Below, piece by piece: positions 6,767 to 12,493 of a stretch of 12,493 nucleotides of DNA; within the stretch, counting starts at the first letter, position 1, and every line of letters starts with the position of its first letter. The stretch is taken from contig JAJNBO010000028.1 of assembly GCA_021156245.1 (NCBI GenBank), forward strand, positions 1-12,493, given 5' to 3'. The position numbers and the translations under genes are program-made. A model generated the notes under the pieces. It was not told the origin of the DNA. It did not search any database and saw nothing but the letters and a program-made list of their open reading frames with translations. Source of the DNA: Ramlibacter sp. Lineage in GTDB: Bacteria; Pseudomonadota; Gammaproteobacteria; Burkholderiales; Burkholderiaceae_C.

Positions 6767-7752
6767 TATGCGACGTCCGCCACGGGCCGCGCTTCCCAGC
6801 TGCCCTTCCAGGCGGCGATCACTTCCGCCGCGCCGGGGGCGCCGTCACCTCCCACCGAACACTGGTGCGGGCGGCCCACGGGTCCCGCACGCCATGCACG
6901 CGGCTGGCTGAAGATCTCCACCACCGGCAGGTCCAGGGCCACGCCCATGTGCGCGACACCGGAGTCGACGCCGATGAGCCCGGAGCAGCCGCGCATCACC
7001 TCCAACAGCGCCGGCAGGCGCATGCGGGGCAACACCGTTGCGCCTGGGCCGATCGAAGCCGCGACGCCACGCGCGAACGCCTCTTCGCCGTCGCTCGCTT
7101 GCGGCAGCACCACCTCGAAGCCGTGCCGCACGAGCTCCTGTCCGAGCGCGATCCAGTCCGCCGCGGGCCATTCGTTGTCGGCGCGCGTGGTCCCGTGGGC
7201 AAGCAGCACTTGCGGCGGCGAAGCGGGCGTGTCCAGCGTCCACGGATACACCGGCGCGTCCTCGGGCGGTGCGTACCCCAACGCCTTGGCGGCGAGCAGG
7301 CGCGCCCGCGCCACGGCATGGATGCGCAGCGGCATCGCGACCTTGCGTTGCAGCAGGTAGCGCACCGGCCACTCGTAGCCGCACAGCTCGCTGCGGTTGC
7401 CATAGGTCGCGGTGAAGCCGCCGGACGCGAGCCGCGCCTGGCGTGCGATGACGGCGGACTTGACCAGCCCCTGGAAGTCGATGACGGCGTCGTACGCCTC
7501 CTGGCGCAATTGCGCCTGCGCGACCCCGCGCTCTCCACGCGTGCTGCGCGCCAGCGGCGCGCGGCGCCACCTGCGCTGCGCGACGGGGATCACGCGGTCG
7601 ACGCTGGGGGCCCGGCGAACGAGCTCGGCAAAGGCCTCCTCGACCACCCAGTCGATCTTCGCCTGCGGGAAATGCGCGTGGATGTCGTGGAGGACGGGAA
7701 GCGTCTGGACGACGTCGCCAAGGGAGGACAGCTTGACGACCAGGATCCTCAA
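6766..7752 (-). CDS. waaC: Lipopolysaccharide heptosyltransferase I
   Basis: WaaC adds the first L-glycero-D-manno-heptose to Kdo in the inner core, using an ADP-heptose donor (GT-B fold, GT9 family). The 328 residues match the usual 320-330. The N-terminus LRILVVKLSSLGDVVQTLP aligns directly with the family's VK-S-S-x-GD opening, which fixes the start at a TTG. This TTG overlaps the pgm stop (TTGA, 4-nt overlap) and has GAGG 7 nt upstream (7760-7763). Other landmarks are DAVIDFQGLVKSA (88-100), HGTTRADNEWP (186-196) and GVDSGVAHMGVALDLP (261-276). At position 193 an Asn stands where E. coli WaaC has a Lys in the TTRDDKHWP motif, a possible change in donor-phosphate contact. The frame stays open far upstream into pgm, but nothing there resembles this family. 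It is coupled to waaA by a 1-nt overlap. Confidence 0.92.
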   Translation of the reverse strand: MRILVVKLSSLGDVVQTLPVLHDIHAHFPQAKIDWVVEEAFAELVRRAPSVDRVIPVAQRRWRRAPLARSTRGERGVAQAQLRQEAYDAVIDFQGLVKSAVIARQARLASGGFTATYGNRSELCGYEWPVRYLLQRKVAMPLRIHAVARARLLAAKALGYAPPEDAPVYPWTLDTPASPPQVLLAHGTTRADNEWPAADWIALGQELVRHGFEVVLPQASDGEEAFARGVAASIGPGATVLPRMRLPALLEVMRGCSGLIGVDSGVAHMGVALDLPVVEIFSQPRAWRAGPVGRPHQCSVGGDGAPGAAEVIAAWKGSWEARPVADVA

Positions 7753-9131
7753 TGCGCCGCCTCGCCGATGCGCGCATCCGGCTTCACGGTGCGCAGCAGC
7801 TCCAGCATCTTCTGCTCGATGCGGTGCATGGCTTGCTGCGTATGGCCTTCGAAGCGCAGCACCAGCACGGGCGTCGTGTTGGAGCCGCGGATCAGGCCGA
7901 AGCCGTCCGGCCAGTCCACCCGCACGCCGTCGATGGTGGTGACCTTCGCCTCGGGGAAGCTCGCCGTCTTCACCAGCTCGGCGACCAGGCGCTGCGGCTC
8001 GCCCTCTTCGCATTTCACGTTCAGTTCGGGCGTGGAGAAGCTGGTGGGCAGCGCGTCGAGCACCGCGCTCGGGTCCGGGTGGCGCGACAGGATTTCCAGC
8101 AGGCGGCAGCCAGCGTAGGTGCCGTCGTCGAAGCCGTACCAGCGTTCCTTGAAGAAGATGTGGCCGCTCATCTCGCCGCCCAGGGGCGCGTTGACTTCCC
8201 GCATTTTCGCCTTGATCAGCGAATGACCCGTCTTGTACATCATCGGTTGCCCGCCGGCCGCCGCGATGGCCGGGCCGAGGCGCTGCGTGCACTTCACGTC
8301 GAACAGGATCGGCGCACCCGGCACGCGCGACAGCACGTCCTGCGCGAACAGCATCATCTGCCGGTCCGGGTAGATGTTGTTGCCGCCTTGCGTGATGATG
8401 CCCAGGCGGTCGCCGTCGCCATCGAAGGCCAGACCCAGGTCGGCCCCCGTTTCCTTCAGCTTGGCGATCAGGTCGCGCAGGTTCTCCGGCTTGCTCGGGT
8501 CCGGGTGGTGGTTCGGGAAGTTGCCGTCCACCTCGCTGTACATCTCGATCACCTCGCAGCCGATCGCGCGGAAGATCTCCGGGGCCGAGGCGCCGGCGAC
8601 GCCATTGCCGCAATCCACGACGATCTTCAAGGGGCGCGCCAGCTTGATGTCGCCGACGATGCGGTCGCGGTAGGGCGCGAAGATGTTCACGTTGCGCACC
8701 TGGCCCGGCTGCGCGGCACGCTCCCAGCCCTCGGACTCGATGGTCTGGCGCAGCGCCTGGATCTCGTCGCCGTAGATCGCCCGGCCGGCCAGCACCATCT
8801 TGAAGCCGTTGTAGTCCTTGGGATTGTGGCTGCCGGTCACCTGGATGCCGCTGCTGGCGAGCGTGCTCGCCGCAAAGTACAGCATGGGCGTGGTGACCAT
8901 GCCGACGTCGATGACGTCGACGCCGGCGGAGGTGAGCCCGCGGACGAGCGCCGCGCTGAGGCTGGGTCCGCTCAGGCGGCCGTCCCGGCCCACGGCGACG
9001 GACGTTTCACCGGCGCGCCTGGCTGCCGTTCCGAAAGCGCGGCCGAGCGCCTCCGCGACCCCTTCGTCCAGCGTGCTGGGGACGATGCCGCGGACGTCGT
9101 AGGCCTTGAAGATGGTGGGGCTGATCTGCAT
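7749..9131 (-). CDS. Phosphomannomutase/phosphoglucomutase (AlgC-type)
   Basis: This enzyme interconverts hexose 6-phosphates and 1-phosphates (mannose and/or glucose), supplying nucleotide-sugar precursors for lipopolysaccharide or exopolysaccharide. The 460 residues are close to the 463 of Pseudomonas AlgC, with the four-domain alpha-D-phosphohexomutase layout. The catalytic phosphoserine loop is TGSHNP (99-104, Ser101); the magnesium loop is DGDGDR (237-242); the sugar-specificity loop is GEMSGH (319-324); the phosphate-binding loop is RGSNTTP (415-421). These dual-specificity motifs fit PMM/PGM better than phosphoglucosamine mutase. The ATG at 9131 follows a weak purine-rich stretch. It is first in the operon with waaC and waaA, overlapping waaC by 4 nt, and is divergent from the alkylation-repair operon. 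Whether the main product is mannose-1-P or glucose-1-P cannot be read here. Confidence 0.92.
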   Translation of the reverse strand: MQISPTIFKAYDVRGIVPSTLDEGVAEALGRAFGTAARRAGETSVAVGRDGRLSGPSLSAALVRGLTSAGVDVIDVGMVTTPMLYFAASTLASSGIQVTGSHNPKDYNGFKMVLAGRAIYGDEIQALRQTIESEGWERAAQPGQVRNVNIFAPYRDRIVGDIKLARPLKIVVDCGNGVAGASAPEIFRAIGCEVIEMYSEVDGNFPNHHPDPSKPENLRDLIAKLKETGADLGLAFDGDGDRLGIITQGGNNIYPDRQMMLFAQDVLSRVPGAPILFDVKCTQRLGPAIAAAGGQPMMYKTGHSLIKAKMREVNAPLGGEMSGHIFFKERWYGFDDGTYAGCRLLEILSRHPDPSAVLDALPTSFSTPELNVKCEEGEPQRLVAELVKTASFPEAKVTTIDGVRVDWPDGFGLIRGSNTTPVLVLRFEGHTQQAMHRIEQKMLELLRTVKPDARIGEAAH

Positions 9132-9168
9132 GGGACTGCGTTTTCTTTAGGACGTGGATCTTCGGCCG

Positions 9169-9174
9169 ATTCTA
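9169..9174 (-). promoter_or_regulatory. Candidate -10 box (TAGAAT) of the pgm-waaC-waaA operon
   Basis: Read on the minus strand this is TAGAAT, 5 of 6 matches to the -10 consensus. It would start transcription near 9162, about 30 nt before the pgm ATG. No good -35 is visible at 16-18 bp. The box sits in the loop of a small CGGCC/GGCCG inverted repeat (9163-9167 with 9175-9179). Confidence 0.35.
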
Positions 9175-9231
9175 GGCCGCGCCCGGCGAGGAACATGTCC
9201 GGAAATGGCGAGTCGTGCGCGGCCGCCTGCG

Positions 9232-9237
9232 TATCAT
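9232..9237 (+). promoter_or_regulatory. Candidate -10 box (TATCAT) of the ada-alkA/ogt operon
   Basis: TATCAT ends 6 nt before the ATG at 9244, so initiation would fall at or next to the start codon, implying a leaderless or near-leaderless transcript. In agreement, no Shine-Dalgarno precedes that ATG. No clear -35 or E. coli-type Ada box is recognisable in 9132-9243; an activator-dependent promoter could lack a -35. Confidence 0.25.
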
Positions 9238-9243
9238 GCCTGC

Positions 9244-10731
9244 ATGGACCCGACTGATCCCCCGCTGCACCCGGACGCCTGCTACCTGGCGCTGAAGACG
9301 CGGGACGTGCGCTTCGACGGCTCCTTCTTCACCGGCGTCACCAGCACCGGCATCTACTGCCGCCCGGTGTGCAAGGTGCGGCTGCCGCGGCGCGAGAACT
9401 GCCGCTTCTTCGCCCATGCGGCGCAGGCGGAGAGCGCCGGCTTCCGCCCATGCCTGCGTTGCCGGCCCGAACTGGCGCCGCAGGCCCTGCGCTGGTCGCT
9501 GCAGGACGCCAGCGCCGTCCTGGCCCAGCAGGCGGCCCGGCTGCTGGACGAACCGGAAGCATGGAACGGGGAGCCGCCCTCGGCCGAGAAGCTGGCCGGT
9601 CGGCTGGGCATCAGCGACCGCCACCTGCGCCGCATCTTCGAGGCGCAGCTCGGCGTATCGCCGCTGCAGTACCTGCAGACACGCCGGCTGTTGAGCGCCA
9701 AGCAGTTGCTGGCCGACACGCGGCTGCCGGTGACGCAGGTCGCGCTGGCCAGCGGGTTCGCGAGCGTGCGCCGCTTCAACTCGGCCTTCACCGCTCACTA
9801 TGGCCTGAGCCCCAGCGCATTGCGGCGGGCCGGCGCCACGCGCGATGCCTCCTGCGAGGTGCGGCTGGGCTACCGCCCGCCCTATGACGTGCAGGCCATG
9901 CTCGGCTTCTTCCGCACCCGGGCCATCGAAGGCATCGAGTCGGTGGGCGAGCGTCACCTGTCCCGCACGCTGGCCGTGGATGCAGGGGGGATGCGGCACC
10001 AGGGCTGGATCCACGCAGAATTCGACGAGCCGCATTGCCAGGTGGTGCTGCGCGTGAGCGAAAGCCTGCATGGCGTGCTGCCGCTGGTGATCCGGCGGCT
10101 GCGCGCGGCGTTCGACCTGGACGCCGACCCGCACGCCATCAACGCGCGCCTGCACGGCAGCTTCCCCCTCGGCGACGGCCTGCGCGTGCCGGGCGCCTTG
10201 AGCGGCTACGAGTTGGCGGTGCGCGCCGTGCTCGGGCAGCAGATCACGGTGGCGGGCGCTCGCACCCTGGCGCAACGCCTCGTGCAGCGCTTCGGCACGC
10301 CGCTGCAGACGCCGGACCCGGCGCTGCGCCTGCTGTTCCCGGCACCGGAGGTGCTGGCGGCGGCGGAGGGCGATGCGCTCGGCCAGCTGGGCATCGTGCG
10401 GCAACGGCAGGCGGCGATCGTCGCCATCGCACGGGCCGTGAGCGAAGGCAAGGTGGCGCTGCATCCGGGAGCCGACGTCGCCGCGACGATGGCCGCACTC
10501 AAGGAGCTGCCGGGCATCGGCGACTGGACGGCGCAGTACATCGCGATGCGCGCGCTGCGCTGGCCCGACGCCTTCCCGGCCGGCGATGTGGCCTTGCACA
10601 AGGCGCTGGGCGTGCAGCAGGCGAAGCAGCCCGCGCGCGAAGCGGAGGCAGCGTCACAGGCCTGGAAGCCGTGGCGCAGTTATGCGGTGGTGCGCGCGTG
10701 GAGCGCGTTGTCCCAAGGAGCAACGACATGA
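9244..10731 (+). CDS. Ada-type methyl sensor / AraC HTH / AlkA DNA-3-methyladenine glycosylase fusion
   Basis: A 495-residue fusion that both senses and repairs alkylated DNA. Residues 8-78 are the Ada metal-binding domain with the four zinc cysteines Cys39, Cys43, Cys70 and Cys73; Cys39 corresponds to E. coli Ada Cys38, which takes a methyl group from phosphotriesters and switches the protein to an activator. Residues about 112-195 are an AraC-type double helix-turn-helix. Residues about 205-320 are the AlkA N-terminal domain. About 325-485 are the helix-hairpin-helix glycosylase, with the hairpin LKELPGIGDWTA (419-430) and catalytic Asp448 in FPAGDVALHKAL. It would excise 3-methyladenine and related bases and probably control its own operon. 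The ATG at 9244 is chosen because it begins just before the conserved PDACYLAL segment; an in-frame ATG at 9205 is an alternative. The stop overlaps the ogt start (ATGA). Confidence 0.93.
   Translation: MDPTDPPLHPDACYLALKTRDVRFDGSFFTGVTSTGIYCRPVCKVRLPRRENCRFFAHAAQAESAGFRPCLRCRPELAPQALRWSLQDASAVLAQQAARLLDEPEAWNGEPPSAEKLAGRLGISDRHLRRIFEAQLGVSPLQYLQTRRLLSAKQLLADTRLPVTQVALASGFASVRRFNSAFTAHYGLSPSALRRAGATRDASCEVRLGYRPPYDVQAMLGFFRTRAIEGIESVGERHLSRTLAVDAGGMRHQGWIHAEFDEPHCQVVLRVSESLHGVLPLVIRRLRAAFDLDADPHAINARLHGSFPLGDGLRVPGALSGYELAVRAVLGQQITVAGARTLAQRLVQRFGTPLQTPDPALRLLFPAPEVLAAAEGDALGQLGIVRQRQAAIVAIARAVSEGKVALHPGADVAATMAALKELPGIGDWTAQYIAMRALRWPDAFPAGDVALHKALGVQQAKQPAREAEAASQAWKPWRSYAVVRAWSALSQGATT
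10715..10720 (+). promoter_or_regulatory. Ribosome-binding site of ogt
   Basis: AAGGAG lies 7 nt before the ATG at 10728, within the last codons of the glycosylase fusion. It supports that ATG over the second one at 10734. Confidence 0.7.
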
Positions 10732-11231
10732 AGATGAACAACGACGAATGCGTCTGCACGACGTACGACAGCCCGCTCGGGACCATGCTGCTGGCCGCGA
10801 CCGACTCCGGCCTGGCCGGCGTGTGGTTCACCGGCCAGCGCCATGGACCGGTCGACGTGGAATGGCGCGAGGATGCATCGCATCCCGTTCTGCGCGAAGC
10901 CGTCGCGCAACTCTCGGCGTACTTTTCCGGCGAGCGCACGGCCTTCGACCTGCCGCTGGACCTGCACGCCGGCACGCCCTTCCAGCAGAGTGTCTGGCAG
11001 GCGCTGCTCGCGATCCCGCCGGGCGGCACCACCAGCTATTCGGAACTGGGCCGGCGCCTCGGCCGACCGCAGGCGGCGCGCGCGGTGGGTGCGGCCGTGG
11101 GCCGCAATCCGATCAGCATCGTCGTGCCCTGCCACCGCGTGCTGGGCACCGGCGGGGCTCTGACCGGCTATGCGGGTGGACTGGAACGAAAGACCGCATT
11201 GCTGCGGCTCGAAGGCGTGCTGCGACACTAG
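10728..11231 (+). CDS. ogt: Methylated-DNA-[protein]-cysteine S-methyltransferase
   Basis: A 167-residue suicide repair protein that takes the methyl group from O6-methylguanine (and O4-methylthymine) onto its own cysteine. The acceptor motif is IVVPCHRVLG with Cys135; the upstream TPFQQSVWQALLAIPPGGTT (83-102) and TSYSELGRRLGRP (102-114) carry the DNA-binding helix-turn-helix, and ALTGYAGGLERKTALL (144-159) is the typical C-terminal segment. Length fits stand-alone Ogt/AdaB rather than full Ada, since there is no sensor domain. The start overlaps the fusion gene's stop by 4 nt (ATGA) and has a strong AAGGAG site, so both are made from one transcript. The two genes together hold the parts of E. 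coli Ada plus AlkA in a different arrangement. Confidence 0.94.
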   Translation: MKMNNDECVCTTYDSPLGTMLLAATDSGLAGVWFTGQRHGPVDVEWREDASHPVLREAVAQLSAYFSGERTAFDLPLDLHAGTPFQQSVWQALLAIPPGGTTSYSELGRRLGRPQAARAVGAAVGRNPISIVVPCHRVLGTGGALTGYAGGLERKTALLRLEGVLRH

Positions 11232-11238
11232 AGGGTTC

Positions 11239-12071
11239 ATGCCAGCCGCATCCATCATCGATTTCATCGCGCTCGCCGCCATCTGGGGCGCCTCCTTCCT
11301 GTTCATGCGGCTCGCCGTCGTGGACTTCGGCTTCGTCGCCACCGCGTTCCTGCGCGTCACCATCGCCGCCGCCTTCCTTGCGCCGCTGATGCTGTGGCGC
11401 GGGCTCGGCCCGGTGTACCGCCGCAACTGGTGGAAGATCGGGCTGATCGGGCTGCTGAATTCCGGCATCCCCTTCATGCTGTTCTCGTTCGCGCTGTTGT
11501 CCATCACCACCGGCTTGTCGGCCATCCTCAATGCAACGGTGCCCCTGTTCGGCGCATTGGTCGCGTGGTGGTGGTTGAAGGACGGCCTGACCGGCTCGCG
11601 CGTGCTCGGGCTGGTGATCGGCCTGGCGGGCGTCGCGATGCTGGCGTGGGACAAGGCCAGCTTCCGCCCGGATGCGAGCGGCCTGGCGCCGGGCTGGGCG
11701 GTCGTCGCCTGCCTCGCCGCGTGTGTCTGCTACGCCTTCGCCGCCAGCGCCACGAAGCGGTATCTCACATTCCGGCGGCGTTCGCGTGGCCGCAGCAGGT
11801 GCCGGGCCTGCAGGCGTGGCTCGCACTCGCCGCGGTCGGGATCCTGTGCACGGGGGTCGCGTACATCCTGTACTTCCGCCTGATCGAACAAGCCGGTCCT
11901 GCGCGTGCGCTGGCGGTGACGTTCGTGGTGCCGGTCTTCGCGATCCTGTACGGCGCCATGTTCCTGTCGGAAGCAGTGACCGCGTGGATGGTGGCGTGCG
12001 GCCTGGTGATCGTCTGCGGCACCGCGTTGTCGACGGGGCTGCTGAAGTTGCCGTCGTTACGGCGTGCGTAG
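11239..12071 (+). pseudogene. EamA/DMT-family transporter, frame-broken with TM7 missing
   Basis: A drug/metabolite transporter-superfamily membrane protein encoded in two frames. From ATG 11239 (GAGGG at 11231-11235, overlapping the ogt stop) the first frame gives TM1-TM6 up to KRYLT (residue 177, near 11769); it then becomes Arg/Ser-rich nonsense ending at 11883. EamA homology resumes in the +3 frame from about 11769 (IPAAFAWPQQ) through TM8-TM10 to the stop at 12069-12071. About 277 family-like residues are present against a usual 295-305, and the segment expected to contain TM7 is absent at the junction. The frame change is equivalent to a net loss of 3n+1 bases (for example about 67-73), so one deletion explains both defects. 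The first-frame product would be 214 residues and is unlikely to be functional. An assembly error is possible. The substrate is unknown. Confidence 0.8.
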
Positions 12072-12088
12072 GGTCAGGGGATCGGACT

Positions 12089-12218
12089 GCCGGACGCAAA
12101 GGGCGCAAAAAGTACGCAAAGGACGCAAAGGACGCAAAAGGAATCCGAAAAGACTTTCGAATTTCTTCGGAGGTCCTTTTGCGTCCTTTGCGGAACCTTT
12201 GCGTCCTTTGCGTCCGGC
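12089..12218. repeat. Large inverted repeat built of 9-bp GGACGCAAA units
   Basis: Between a plus-strand and a minus-strand gene lie GGACGCAAA-like units at 12092, 12101, 12112, 12121 and 12130, and the reverse-complement unit TTTGCGTCC at 12178, 12187, 12198 and 12207. A 2-nt spacer interrupts both arrays at matching places (AA at 12110-12111, CC at 12196-12197). The arms pair perfectly at 12089-12102 with 12205-12218 (14 bp) and at 12124-12142 with 12174-12192 (19 bp), and a further 6 bp (12144-12149 with 12166-12171) closes inside the loop. It could act as a bidirectional terminator, a protein-binding array or a dispersed mobile palindrome. Confidence 0.75.
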
Positions 12219-12228
12219 CGCGCGCGTT

Positions 12229-12493
12229 TCAAAACCGCGGAAGATCCTGCAGCCGCTGCCCTGGACGATCCTCCGCCGCGGCGAGGGTTTCGGCGCCGCC
12301 GGGCAGCACGTCGACCTGGACTTCGGGGCCCATGCGCAGCGTGCCGCGCTCGGTGGGGAACAGGGTGACGATGGTGTCGCCCTCGACCAGGCGATCCACC
12401 ACTTCCACGAGCCGCGTCGGCGCCGGCCGCAGGTCCCAATGCTCGAGGCTGGGATCGATCATGCCCATCATGACCTCCGCGACCTGGTTGCCT
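12229..12493 (-). CDS. Hypothetical protein, C-terminal part (probably 5' partial)
   Basis: I do not recognise this protein. The frame is open on the minus strand from the window edge to a TGA at 12229-12231, giving about 87 visible residues. It is soluble-looking, with a helical start (AEVMMGMIDPSLEHWD), a central part with alternating hydrophobic residues (VVDRLVEGDTIVTLF) that may be beta-rich, and an acidic, Gln/Pro-containing tail ending LQDLPRF. No signal peptide, membrane segment or metal motif is visible. Three in-frame ATGs occur at 12471, 12468 and 12462, and GGAGG lies at 12474-12478, so a short complete protein of about 77-80 residues starting here is possible. The coding-like codons upstream favour a longer gene that continues outside the window. 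Confidence 0.55.
   Translation of the reverse strand, partial: GNQVAEVMMGMIDPSLEHWDLRPAPTRLVEVVDRLVEGDTIVTLFPTERGTLRMGPEVQVDVLPGGAETLAAAEDRPGQRLQDLPRF

Noticed and set aside
7753..8613. Upstream extension of the waaC frame, suggesting a longer or fused protein
   Set aside because: The extra part overlaps pgm in another frame and has no family similarity; WaaC homology starts exactly at the TTG at 7752.
9132..9243. Search for an E. coli-type Ada box in the divergent promoter region
   Set aside because: No AAAGCGCA-like sequence is visible; the operator in this lineage may differ, so no site is called.
5384..9257. Long plus-strand open frames (5384-7360, 6457-8118, 7752-9257) opposite the LPS operon
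   Set aside because: They shadow waaA, waaC and pgm; the products are Arg/Ala/His-rich without family motifs.
9172..10599. A 475-codon minus-strand open frame opposite the Ada-AlkA fusion
   Set aside because: Shadow frame; the plus strand has zinc cysteines, HTH and a catalytic Asp all in the right order.
12074..12439. A minus-strand open frame whose end would encode a CVLCVLCVLF-type hydrophobic stretch
   Set aside because: That stretch is just translation of the 9-bp repeat array; the rest shadows the right-edge gene in another frame.

Overview
The window is high-GC, densely packed proteobacterial chromosome. Gene content and order (an RND pump, a PIMT-like methyltransferase, a rhodanese and TolC, beside a pgm-waaC-waaA lipopolysaccharide group), plus the high-GC codon use, suggest a betaproteobacterium of the Burkholderiales, probably Comamonadaceae-like (Ramlibacter/Variovorax type). 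That assignment is an inference from memory, not a search result. No tRNA, rRNA, CRISPR array or insertion sequence was seen. The longest gap without a gene is about 157 bp (12072-12228).

Layout. (1) Plus strand, 1-4032: the C-terminal half of an RND drug-efflux permease, then a divergent protein-L-isoaspartate methyltransferase-family gene, a single-domain rhodanese and a TolC-family outer-membrane channel. They are tightly spaced and probably co-transcribed at least in part, so the TolC could serve the RND pump, a type I secretion system, or both. (2) Minus strand, 5400-4072, convergent with tolC and separated from it by a GC-rich hairpin: a serralysin-like (M10-type) RTX protein with glycine/aspartate nonapeptides and a C-terminal type I secretion signal, but with every zinc-binding and catalytic residue of the metalloprotease motif replaced. 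It looks like a secreted pseudoprotease. (3) Minus strand, 9131-5516: a translationally coupled operon, pgm (phosphomannomutase/phosphoglucomutase) - waaC (heptosyltransferase I, TTG start) - waaA (Kdo transferase, GTG start), for the lipopolysaccharide inner core and its sugar-phosphate supply. (4) Plus strand, 9244-11231, divergent from pgm: a compact alkylation-repair operon. A three-part Ada-sensor/AraC-HTH/AlkA glycosylase fusion overlaps by 4 nt a separate O6-methylguanine methyltransferase (ogt). (5) Plus strand, 11239-12071: an EamA/DMT transporter broken by a frame change, with about 20-25 residues (predicted TM7) missing. (6) 12089-12218: a large inverted repeat made of 9-bp GGACGCAAA units, lying between convergent genes. 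(7) Minus strand at the right edge: the C-terminal part of an unrecognised protein.

The strongest candidate for something new is the pseudo-serralysin. Next come the alkylation-repair operon with its rearranged domains, the 9-bp-unit palindrome and the TM7 lesion in the EamA gene.
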